From positions 1 through 9,434 of the forward strand of contig SEHC01000047.1 of assembly GCA_004173415.1 (NCBI GenBank): 9,434 nt of DNA, read 5' to 3'. Source of the stretch: Lysobacteraceae bacterium (lineage in GTDB: Bacteria; Pseudomonadota; Gammaproteobacteria; Xanthomonadales; Xanthomonadaceae). Shown in pieces: positions 1 to 8,400 of the stretch. The notes beneath the pieces were generated by a model, which saw only the letters and a program-made list of their open reading frames with translations, was not told the origin of the DNA and did no database searches. The first letter of the stretch is position 1. Every line of letters begins with the position of its first letter. A program made the translations under genes and the position numbers.

Positions 1-641
1 TCGAACAGCATGCGGTTGTAGATGTCGTCGGTGATGATCCAGGTTTCCGGATACTTCACCAGCACGTCGGCAAGCGCCGAAATCTCTTCCTTGGTGTAGA
101 CCATGCCGGTCGGATTGGAAGGATTGTTGAACAGGAACACCTTGGGCTTGTGCGCCGCCAGCGCGGCATCGAGCTGCGCCGGGGTCAGCTTGTAGTCCTG
201 GCTGGCCGGGCACGGCAGCTCGAGGCTCCTGGCATTGACGATGTCGGCGATGTCGGCGTAGGTGGTCCAGTACGGCGTCGGGAAGGCGATGGTGTCGCCC
301 TCGTCCAGCAGCGCCTCGGCCAGGTTGTACAGGATGTGCTTGGCGCCGATGCCGGTGGACAGGTTGGCGCGGGTGTAACCGGTCAGGCCCAGGTCCTGCA
401 TGTGCTTGAGGAAGGCATCCAGCAGCGCGTCGGCGCCGCGGTTCGAGCCGTACTGGCCCGAATCCCGGGACAACGCGTCGCGGGCGGCCTGGTAGACATG
501 CTCGCCGGGCAGGAAGTTGGGAACGCCGATCGAGAAGCTGATGATGTCCCGGCCGGAGGCCTTGAGCTTCTTGGCCTTGTCGGCGACGGCCATGATCGCG
601 CTGGGCTTGGCGCGGCTCATGCGTCCTGCTAGCTGGAGCAT
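1..641 (-). CDS. Class I pyridoxal-phosphate aminotransferase, aspartate aminotransferase-like (partial, N-terminal 213 residues)
   Basis: The N-terminal half of a fold-type I PLP enzyme that moves an amino group between an amino acid and a 2-oxo acid in the cytoplasm. Reading from the ATG at 641, the visible landmarks are STGIGAKH (95-102, cofactor phosphate-binding turn), PTPYW (121-125, the aromatic residue that stacks on the PLP ring), NNPSNPTG (172-179, with the Asn that contacts the PLP oxygen) and TDDIY (204-208, with the Asp and Tyr that bind the pyridine nitrogen and O3'). These are typical of subgroup I aspartate-type aminotransferases. The Schiff-base lysine lies beyond the left edge, so activity cannot be confirmed and the substrate is uncertain. 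AAGAGG (654-649) sits 7 nt before this ATG and supports it over the ATG at codon 8 (620). The gene lies downstream of ppiB on the same strand, 110 nt away. Confidence 0.9.
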   Translation of the reverse strand, partial: MLQLAGRMSRAKPSAIMAVADKAKKLKASGRDIISFSIGVPNFLPGEHVYQAARDALSRDSGQYGSNRGADALLDAFLKHMQDLGLTGYTRANLSTGIGAKHILYNLAEALLDEGDTIAFPTPYWTTYADIADIVNARSLELPCPASQDYKLTPAQLDAALAAHKPKVFLFNNPSNPTGMVYTKEEISALADVLVKYPETWIITDDIYNRMLF

Positions 642-682
642 TGGAAAACCTCTTGGGTACGGTCTGGCGGTGGCGGGCCGTC

Positions 683-702
683 TTTCGCGGCGCGAAATTT
701 TA
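683..702 (-). promoter_or_regulatory. Possible -10 element and inverted repeat upstream of the aminotransferase gene
   Basis: On the minus strand TAAAAT (702-697) matches five of six bases of the sigma-70 -10 consensus. It runs directly into a perfect 7-bp inverted repeat (683-689 tttcgcg and 691-697 cgcgaaa, one central base), which would lie at the expected transcription start. No credible -35 box is visible upstream, because that stretch is a G/C run. The repeat could be an operator. Read on the plus strand, its 6-bp hairpin followed by TTTT also resembles a short terminator. The assignment is tentative. Confidence 0.3.
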
Positions 703-721
703 GCATGCGCCGCCAGCTCCC

Positions 722-738
722 CCCCCGCCGCGCGGGGG
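722..738 (-). terminator. GC hairpin after ppiB, possible terminator
   Basis: A perfect 7-bp stem (722-728 cccccgc pairs with 732-738 gcggggg) with a three-base loop, starting 13 nt past the ppiB stop codon. The position fits a terminator or mRNA 3'-end stabiliser for ppiB, but no T-tract follows on the minus strand, so intrinsic termination is uncertain. Confidence 0.4.
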
Positions 739-751
739 AAGGAAAGGGCGA

Positions 752-1246
752 TCAGGCGCTGAGGTGGCGGTTCCACTCGGTGATGCGGTCGGCCTTGTCG
801 GCCAGCAGCGCCGAGGCGTCGCCTTCGATCTTCACCGAGGTGATGGCATCGCCGCCGGCCACGCTGTCGACCACGTCCAGGCCTTCGACCACCTTGCCGA
901 ACACGGTGTGCTTGCCGTCCAGCCACGGGGTGGGCACGTGGGTGATGAAGAACTGGCTGCCATTGGTGTTGGGGCCCGCATTGGCCATGGACAGCACACC
1001 CCGGTCGTGGCGCACGCCGTTGTTGGTCTCGTCCTCGAAGCGGTAGCCGGGGCCGCCGCGGCCGGAGCCCTCGGGGCAGCCGCCCTGGATCATGAAGTCG
1101 GGGATCACGCGGTGGAAGTTGAGGCCGTCGTAGAAGCCGCGCTGGGCCAGGTTGACGAAATTGGCCACGGTCAGGGGCGCTTTTTCGGGGTACAGCTCGA
1201 CCTTGATGGGGCCGCGGGCGGTATCGAAGGTGGCGGTCAGGGACAT
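752..1246 (-). CDS. ppiB: Cytoplasmic cyclophilin-type peptidyl-prolyl cis-trans isomerase
   Basis: A 164-residue single-domain cyclophilin that catalyses cis-trans isomerisation of X-Pro bonds and assists protein folding. The family core is complete: FHRVIPDFMIQGG (44-56) with the catalytic Arg46, Phe51 and Gln54; SMANAGPNTNGSQFFI (86-101) lining the proline pocket; and WLDGKHTVFGKV (108-119) with Trp108 and His113. There is no signal peptide or membrane segment, so it is cytoplasmic, as expected for PpiB rather than the periplasmic PpiA. Trp108 aligns with the cyclosporin-contacting Trp121 of human cyclophilin A, a position that is Phe in E. coli PpiB (from memory). AGGAG (1258-1254) lies 7 nt before the ATG and fixes the start. 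The gene is divergent from typA and precedes the aminotransferase gene on the same strand. Confidence 0.96.
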   Translation of the reverse strand: MSLTATFDTARGPIKVELYPEKAPLTVANFVNLAQRGFYDGLNFHRVIPDFMIQGGCPEGSGRGGPGYRFEDETNNGVRHDRGVLSMANAGPNTNGSQFFITHVPTPWLDGKHTVFGKVVEGLDVVDSVAGGDAITSVKIEGDASALLADKADRITEWNRHLSA

Positions 1247-1318
1247 CGGGAAACTCCTGGTGCGGTTAGGTGGGGACTAGGCAATAAGGGCGGCCAGCCG
1301 CCGATCAAAGCCTGATTG

Positions 1319-1347
1319 TGAATATTTTTTTTGCCCAATTGGGCCAA
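1319..1347 (-). promoter_or_regulatory. Weak candidate ppiB promoter
   Basis: On the minus strand TTGGCC (1347-1342, four of six to TTGACA) and TATTCA (1324-1319, three of six to TATAAT) are separated by exactly 17 bp, with an eight-A run in the spacer. A start near 1312 would give a leader of about 65 nt before ppiB. This is a spacing-based guess. A second poor candidate, TTGATC (1308-1303) with TATTGC (1286-1281), is closer to the gene. Confidence 0.3.
1333..1344. repeat. 12-bp perfect palindrome in the ppiB-typA divergent region
   Basis: gcccaattgggc is fully self-complementary. It lies between the two divergent genes, about 55 bp upstream of the consensus -10 box for typA and overlapping the candidate ppiB -35 region. 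The placement suits a dimeric regulator, but chance or a structural role cannot be excluded. A second, interrupted repeat (1362-1366 atgcc and 1373-1377 ggcat) sits just upstream of the typA -10 box, where its -35 region would be. Confidence 0.4.
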
Positions 1348-1387
1348 TCAGGGGCCCGATCATGCCTATGGGGGCATTTCAACCCGT

Positions 1388-1393
1388 TATAAT
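1388..1393 (+). promoter_or_regulatory. Consensus -10 box, typA promoter
   Basis: TATAAT is a perfect sigma-70 -10 hexamer inside otherwise GC-rich DNA. It predicts transcription from about 1400 and a leader of about 44 nt before typA. No recognisable -35 hexamer occurs at 15-19 bp spacing (that stretch reads tgcctatgg), and there is no extended -10 TG, so the promoter may depend on an activator or on the AT-rich block further upstream (1316-1332). Confidence 0.6.
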
Positions 1394-1443
1394 ACGCCCC
1401 ATTCCTCCCTAAGCCTTAGCGTGCCTCGCGGCGCGCCTTTCCC

Positions 1444-3272
<1,829 letters not shown>

Positions 3273-3273
<1 letters not shown>

Positions 3274-3287
3274 CCTCGCCCCGAGGT
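3273..3287 (+). terminator. Hairpin spanning the typA stop and the next start
   Basis: acctcg (3273-3278) and cgaggt (3282-3287) form a perfect 6-bp stem with a CCC loop. The left arm begins on the last base of the typA stop codon, and the right arm includes the first two bases of the GTG start of the next gene. There is no T-tract. It may be a weak typA terminator or attenuator, or a structure limiting translation of the downstream gene. Confidence 0.3.
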
Positions 3288-3756
3288 GGCCCCGGGCGGT
3301 TACAACCCGGAACCGCGGGCGCATCCGGGATTGCACGCATTGGCCCTCTTCGAGGGCCTCAAGGGCTTGCTGGCGGTGATCGCCGCGGCCAGCCTGGAAG
3401 TGCTGGGACCGCAACCGCTGCGCGAGCTGGTCGCCAGGCTGATCGCCCGCTTCAACCTGGACCCGGCGCACGGCGCCCTGCCCTCGTTGCTGGACGCGAT
3501 CAACCCCGACGGCGTGCACCTGGCCGTGCTGGTGGTGTCGGTGTATGCGGCCTGGCGCCTGCTCGAAGCTTGGGGCCTGTGGCGCGCCAAGGCGTGGGCG
3601 TCGTGGCTCGGCTGCGTCGGCACCGCCGCCTACCTGCCCCTCGATCTGTATGCGCTGTACCACCATCACGGCTGGCATGCCTGGGCGGTGCTGTTGCTCA
3701 ACGTCCTGGTCGTCGCCGTGCTGGCCCGCGACCTGCTGAAACGACGCGCCGGCTGA
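3286..3756 (+). CDS. DUF2127-type small integral membrane protein
   Basis: A 156-residue hydrophobic protein with about four predicted membrane segments (roughly 17-40, 79-98, 105-124 and 131-151). Motifs recalled from the DUF2127 family are LFEGLKGLL (21-29), RLLEAWGLWR (91-100), the W..WLG and YLPLDLY stretches (104-122) and LLLN (136-139). The biochemical role is unknown; I can say only that it should sit in the inner membrane with a basic C-terminal tail (KRRAG). The start is uncertain. The protein contains no internal methionine, so initiation must use GTG (3286, chosen) or a TTG such as 3331. No ribosome-binding site is obvious for either. It is in the same frame as typA, 12 nt after its stop, so translational reinitiation or coupling with typA is plausible. 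Confidence 0.8.
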   Translation: MAPGGYNPEPRAHPGLHALALFEGLKGLLAVIAAASLEVLGPQPLRELVARLIARFNLDPAHGALPSLLDAINPDGVHLAVLVVSVYAAWRLLEAWGLWRAKAWASWLGCVGTAAYLPLDLYALYHHHGWHAWAVLLLNVLVVAVLARDLLKRRAG

Positions 3757-3767
3757 GCACCGAACAT

Positions 3768-3782
3768 TGCGCCCTTGGCGCA
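3768..3782 (+). terminator. Hairpin between the DUF2127 gene and the amidase gene
   Basis: tgcgcc (3768-3773) and ggcgca (3777-3782) form a perfect 6-bp stem around the loop ctt, 11 nt past the stop of the membrane-protein gene. No T-tract follows. It may mark the end of the typA transcript. No clear promoter for the amidase gene could be picked out in the 75-nt gap, which leaves readthrough possible. Confidence 0.35.
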
Positions 3783-3818
3783 GGCTGGGTAGCCTTCATC
3801 AGCTTCCGCCTTCCTTGC

Positions 3819-3822
3819 AGGA
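3819..3822 (+). promoter_or_regulatory. Ribosome-binding site of the peptide amidase gene
   Basis: AGGA lies 9 nt before the ATG at 3832 and 6 nt before an in-frame TTG at 3829. Both spacings are workable, but ATG is the stronger codon and gives the cleaner lipoprotein signal sequence, so 3832 is taken as the start. Confidence 0.55.
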
Positions 3823-3831
3823 CGATACTTG

Positions 3832-5466
3832 ATGCGGACGACCCGACTGTTGCTGCTGGCCTTGATGTTGGCGCTGGGCGCGTGCCAGCAGGGTGCGCCG
3901 GAACCGGCCCCGGCTGAAGGCGCCCTGCCCACCGAATTCGCCTTCGCCGAAGCCGACATCGATGACCTGCAGGCGCGCATGCAGGCGGGCGAACTGGACA
4001 GCCGCACCCTCACCCAGGCGTACCTGGACCGCATCGCCGCCATCGACAAGGCCGGGCCCACGCTCAATGCGGTGATCGAAGTCAATCCGCAGGCACTGAA
4101 GGAAGCCGCGCTGCGCGACGTGGAGCGCAAGACCAACTCGGTGCGCGGGCCGCTGCACGGCATCCCGATCCTGCTCAAGGACAACATCGGCGCCACGCCG
4201 ATGGCCAACTCGGCCGGCTCGCTGGCGCTCGAGGATTTCAGGCCCGCATCCGACGCCACCCTGGTACGTCGCCTGCGCGAGGCCGGAGCGGTGATCCTGG
4301 GCAAGACCAACCTCAGCGAATGGGCGAACTTCCGCTCCACCCGTTCGGTATCGGGCTGGAGCGGCCGCGGCGGGCAGACCCGCAATCCCTATGCGCTGGA
4401 CCGCAACCCCTGCGGCTCCAGTTCCGGCAGTGCGGTGGCGGTATCGGCCAACCTGGCGACGGCGGCGATCGGCACCGAGACCAACGGCAGCATCATCTGC
4501 CCGGCGGCGGTCAACGGCGTGGTGGGCCTGAAGCCGACCGTCGGCCTGGTGAGCCGACAGGGCATCATCCCGTTGTCCTACAGCCAGGACAGCGCCGGGC
4601 CGATGACCCGCAGCGTCGCCGACGCGGCCTACCTGCTGAGTGCGCTGGCGGGTCGCGACGAGGCCGATCCGGCCACTGCCAACAGCGCCTGGAACACCAG
4701 CCTGGACTACCACTCGCGCCTGCAACCCGGGGCGCTGAAGGGCGCGCGCATCGGCGTGCTGCGCAGCAAGATGGCGATCAACGCCGATGCCGGCGCGGCC
4801 ATGGAAGTGGCGCTGCAGACCATGCGCGAGGCCGGCGCGACCATCGTCGATGCGGAGATCCCGACCGAGGGACAATGGTCGGAAGACCAGCGGGTCCTGT
4901 TGCTCTATGAATTCAAGGCCGGCCTGGAGCGCTACCTGCAACAGCACGATGCGCCGCTGCGGACGCTGAGCCAGCTGATCGGCTACAACCAGCAGTACGC
5001 GGCCGCCGAAATGCCGTTCTTCGGCCAGGAACTGTTCGAGCAGGCCAACGCCAAGGGTGGATTGGGTGAAATGGAGTACATCACTGCGCGCTCGCGCGCA
5101 CGGCGCCTGGCCGGACCCGAAGGCATCGACGTGGCGCTGAAGTCGCAGCGCCTGGACGCGCTGGTCGCGCCGGCCACCGGCCCGGCGTGGATCACCGACC
5201 CCCGCGCCGGCGATGACTTCCCCGGCGCCGGCTATGAGGCGGCCGCGGTGGCTGGCTACCCCAGCCTGACCGTGCCCATGGGCAGCAGCAAAGGCCTGCC
5301 GCTGGGTATCGTGTTCATGGGCGCCGCATGGAGCGAACCGCGCCTGCTGCAGCTCGGTTATGCCTACGAACAGCTCACCCTGGCGCGCAAGCCGCCGACG
5401 TACAGGCCCGGCCCGGATCCACGCAAGGCGGCGGCCCGGCCAGCGAACGCCGGGGCGGAAGGCTGA
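3832..5466 (+). CDS. pam: Lipoprotein peptide amidase (amidase signature family, Pam-like)
   Basis: A 544-residue amidase-signature hydrolase. It begins with a lipoprotein signal (MRTTRL, a hydrophobic stretch, lipobox LGAC with Cys18). Gln at +2 favours outer-membrane sorting, and the Pro/Ala/Glu-rich linker (21-33) suggests a tether. The Ser-cisSer-Lys triad is in place: Lys116 in LLKDN, Ser196 in NPCGSSSGS, and nucleophile Ser220 in GTETNGSI. Long stretches (GELDS.TLTQAYL, LGKTNLSEWANFR, NGVVGLKPTVGLVSR, LLLYEFKAGLERY, RARRLAGPEGID, YPSLTVPMG) match, from memory, the S. maltophilia peptide amidase Pam, which removes the C-terminal amide of peptides (triad Lys123, Ser202, Ser226 there). The likely role is deamidation of amidated peptides in the envelope; the natural substrate is unknown. 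It is not GatA, given the signal peptide and the Pam-specific blocks. Its TGA shares one base with the start of the downstream c-di-GMP sensor gene. Confidence 0.92.
   Translation: MRTTRLLLLALMLALGACQQGAPEPAPAEGALPTEFAFAEADIDDLQARMQAGELDSRTLTQAYLDRIAAIDKAGPTLNAVIEVNPQALKEAALRDVERKTNSVRGPLHGIPILLKDNIGATPMANSAGSLALEDFRPASDATLVRRLREAGAVILGKTNLSEWANFRSTRSVSGWSGRGGQTRNPYALDRNPCGSSSGSAVAVSANLATAAIGTETNGSIICPAAVNGVVGLKPTVGLVSRQGIIPLSYSQDSAGPMTRSVADAAYLLSALAGRDEADPATANSAWNTSLDYHSRLQPGALKGARIGVLRSKMAINADAGAAMEVALQTMREAGATIVDAEIPTEGQWSEDQRVLLLYEFKAGLERYLQQHDAPLRTLSQLIGYNQQYAAAEMPFFGQELFEQANAKGGLGEMEYITARSRARRLAGPEGIDVALKSQRLDALVAPATGPAWITDPRAGDDFPGAGYEAAAVAGYPSLTVPMGSSKGLPLGIVFMGAAWSEPRLLQLGYAYEQLTLARKPPTYRPGPDPRKAAARPANAGAEG
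5457..5462 (+). promoter_or_regulatory. Ribosome-binding site of the sensor gene, inside the amidase gene
   Basis: GGAAGG precedes the ATG at 5466 by 3 nt (6 nt if GGA is the pairing part). It supports initiation at the TGATG junction rather than at an in-frame ATG 138 nt upstream (5328), which would add a Pro/Arg-rich leader with no domain character. Confidence 0.6.
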
Positions 5467-8400
5467 TGCGGGCCGATGCTGCACGCGCGCTGGGCTCGCC
5501 GGCCTCCACCAACCGGCGCCTGCGTCGACTCGATGCGGTGGCCTGGCTGGTACTGGCCTCGGCCGTGCTGCTTTCCGCGTGGTTCGGGCGCACCGGCTGG
5601 TTGCATGCCGAACGCGTGGCGCAAACCCGGTTCGACGCACGTTCCGACGCCGCCGTCGCCGCCATCGCCAACCGCATCCAGGGCTATGAGGACATAGTTC
5701 GCGCTTCCGCCGGCGTACTCGAGGCCAGGCCACAGATGGACCAGGCCGGCTTCAGCGCCTACGTAGCCAAGCTGCAGCTGGCAAAGCGCCATCCCGCCAT
5801 GCAGACGCTGGGATTCGCCCGACGGGTACCGGCCAGCGAACTGCCCGCCTATCTGGAGCGGCAACGCCTGCAGCACGGCAAGGACTTCAACCTGCATCCG
5901 GCCAACCCCGGCAATGAACACCTGGTCGTGGACCTGCTGTATCCCTATCTGCCGCAAATGCGGCGCCTGCTCGGGACCGACGTGTCCTTCGAACCGGTGC
6001 GCCGGGCTGCGCTGCAGCAGGCGCGCGACAGTGGGGAACTGACTGCCGCGCGCCGGGTGACCTTCGGCGATCCGGCGGGCAAGGAGAGCTTCAGCGGATT
6101 CCTGCTGTATGCGCCGGTTTATTCGCAGGCACCCGGCAGCACGGACTCCATCGAGGCGCGGCGGAGCTCGCTCAGCGGGTACACGTCGGCCGGCCTGGGA
6201 TGGGAACAGATGATCCAGGAGGCACTGGCCGGCATCGAGCACGACCAACTGGACCTGCGCCTGGAATCGTCCGATCCGGGCACCGGCGTGGTGTTCGATC
6301 GCCACCGCCTGCGCGACCAGTACGGGGAACACCAGCCGCCGGCCTTCCTCGGCGAGCACCGCATGGAATTCCTGGGCAGCCAATGGATCCTGCGCGTGGC
6401 GTCGGCCCCGGGCAGTGCCGCGGTTCCGGGCAGCACCCGCATCCTGGTGTTGGCCGGCACCGGTGTGCTGCTGGGACTGCTGGTGTTCGTGCTGCTGCGC
6501 AACCTGGCCCGCTCCGCCCGCCGCAGCCGCGCCCTGCTCAATGCGGCCGCCGACCATCTGCCGGCGCTGATCGCCTACATAGGACAGGACGGCCGCTATG
6601 GCTTCGCCAACCGGGCGAGCCGCGACTGGTTCGCCAGCCGGCAGTCGTGGATGGTCCGCAAGGTGGACGAGGTGCATGCCGATGACCCCGAGTTCCTGGC
6701 CTCGCTGCACGAGGCGATGGAATCCTGCGGAAAGGGCCAGCAGGTCAGCTGGCAGGCCCGCATAGGCCAGCCGCAACGCACCGTGCAGTTCTCGCTGGTG
6801 CCCGACACCGAGGACGACCGGCGGGGCTCCGGCTGGTACCTGATGGGCCATGACAACAGCGAGCAGCATCGCGCCTTCCGCGAACTCGCCTTGGCCCGCG
6901 ACCAGCTGCAGCGCGTTACCGACAAGCTGCCGGCGATGATCTCGCAATACGATCGCGACGAGAAGTGCGTTTTCTACAACCGCGCCTGCGCCGAGACCAG
7001 GCTGTTGCAGCAGGCCTACCGGCCGGGCATCTGCATCGCTGAACTGCTCGACGACAAGAGCTATGCGCAGTGCAAGCCGTACATAGACGCGGTGATGGCC
7101 GGCAAGGATGTGGACTTCGAATCGGTGGCCATGGACCCGGAGGGAAGGCCACGGCGCCTGCACTCCTATTTCACCCCGGATATCGGCGAGAACGGCGAGG
7201 TCTGTGGCTTCTTCGCCATGTCCAACGACCTCACCGAAAAGGCCCACCTGGAGAATGCGCTGTTCGACGCCCACGAACGCGCGGAGGTCACCCTCACCTC
7301 GATCAGCGATGCGGTCATCACCACCGACGCCGAGGACCGGGTCACCTACATGAACCCGGCCGCCGAAATGCTCAGTGGCTGGATGCTGCATCGCGCCCTG
7401 GGCCAGCCGGTGGCCGATGTCCTGCCGGTCCAGGTCGCCGGTGACGACGCGCTGTCCCGCGAGGCCTACCCCACCGCGATGCCCGGGGACCTGCACCTGT
7501 TGCGCCAGGATGGCGCGCAGATGCTGGTCGAGCGTTCGCTGTCGCCGGTACGCGATCGCGGCACCAGTTCGGCCGGCTCGGTCATCGTCCTGCGCGACAT
7601 CACCGAGGCGCGCGCGCTCAACGCGCGCATGGCCTACCTGGCCCACCACGATGCGCTCACCGGCCTACCCAACCGCCTGCAGTTGAACAACTCGCTGGGC
7701 AAGTTGATCGATGCCAGCAGCTCCAGCGGCGAAGGCCTGGCGGTGCTGTTCATCGACCTCGACCTGTTCAAGCACGTCAACGACGCGCTGGGGCACCACA
7801 TCGGCGACCAGTTGCTGCAGCAGGTGACCCGGCGCATCCAGCGCAGCATGGGCAGCGAAGGCAGCGTCTACCGCACCGGTGGCGACGAGTTCGTGGTGCT
7901 GCTGGACAAGCCAGGCTCCCGCGAACGCGTGCAACAGGTGGCCCAGCAGTTGCTGGCCGTGGCCGATGAGCCCTACACCGTCGCATCGCATGAACTGCAC
8001 CAGGCCTTCAGCATCGGCATCAGCCTGTTCCCGGATGACGGCTACGACGCCTCGACCCTGATGATGCGCGCCGACGCGGCCATGTACCTGGCCAAGCGCA
8101 GCGGCCGCAACACCAGCCGCTTCCACAACCTGGAGCTGGCCAGTCGCGCCGATGCCCGCATCGAACTGGAGAACAGCCTGCGGCGCGGATTGCGCAAGGG
8201 CGAGCTGGTCCTGCATTACCAGCCGCAGGTGGACCGCGAGGATGGGCGCATCGTCGGCGTCGAATGCCTGATGCGCTGGCAGAAGGGCGACCGTCTGCTG
8301 TTGCCGGCGGAGTTCCTGCCGATCGCCGAGGAAACCCACCTGATCGTGGACATGGACCGCTGGGCGATCCATGCCGCCTGCCGCCAGAACCGGATCTGGC

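Noticed and set aside
150..632. A 160-codon plus-strand frame opposite the aminotransferase
   Set aside because: The minus strand encodes a clear class I aminotransferase. The plus-strand translation is Gly/Val/Arg-rich with no recognisable family.
3829..3831. TTG as the start of the amidase
   Set aside because: The adjacent ATG at 3832 is a stronger start with acceptable ribosome-binding-site spacing and gives a normal lipoprotein signal.
5328..5465. A 46-residue N-terminal extension of the sensor protein starting at the ATG at 5328
   Set aside because: It would lie wholly inside the amidase gene and encodes a Pro/Arg/Ala-rich stretch typical of off-frame GC-rich DNA. The ATG at 5466 has a ribosome-binding site and places TM1 properly after a basic N-terminus.
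3799..7649. Long antisense frames (644 and 761 codons) opposite the amidase and sensor genes
   Set aside because: They are the same GC-driven artefact. The translations are Arg/Gln/His/Gly-rich with no motifs, and they lie opposite genes with complete catalytic motifs.
8262..8270. Reading ECL as proof of a degenerate, inactive EAL domain
   Set aside because: The essential Glu and the other expected catalytic residues are present, so loss of activity cannot be concluded from this substitution.
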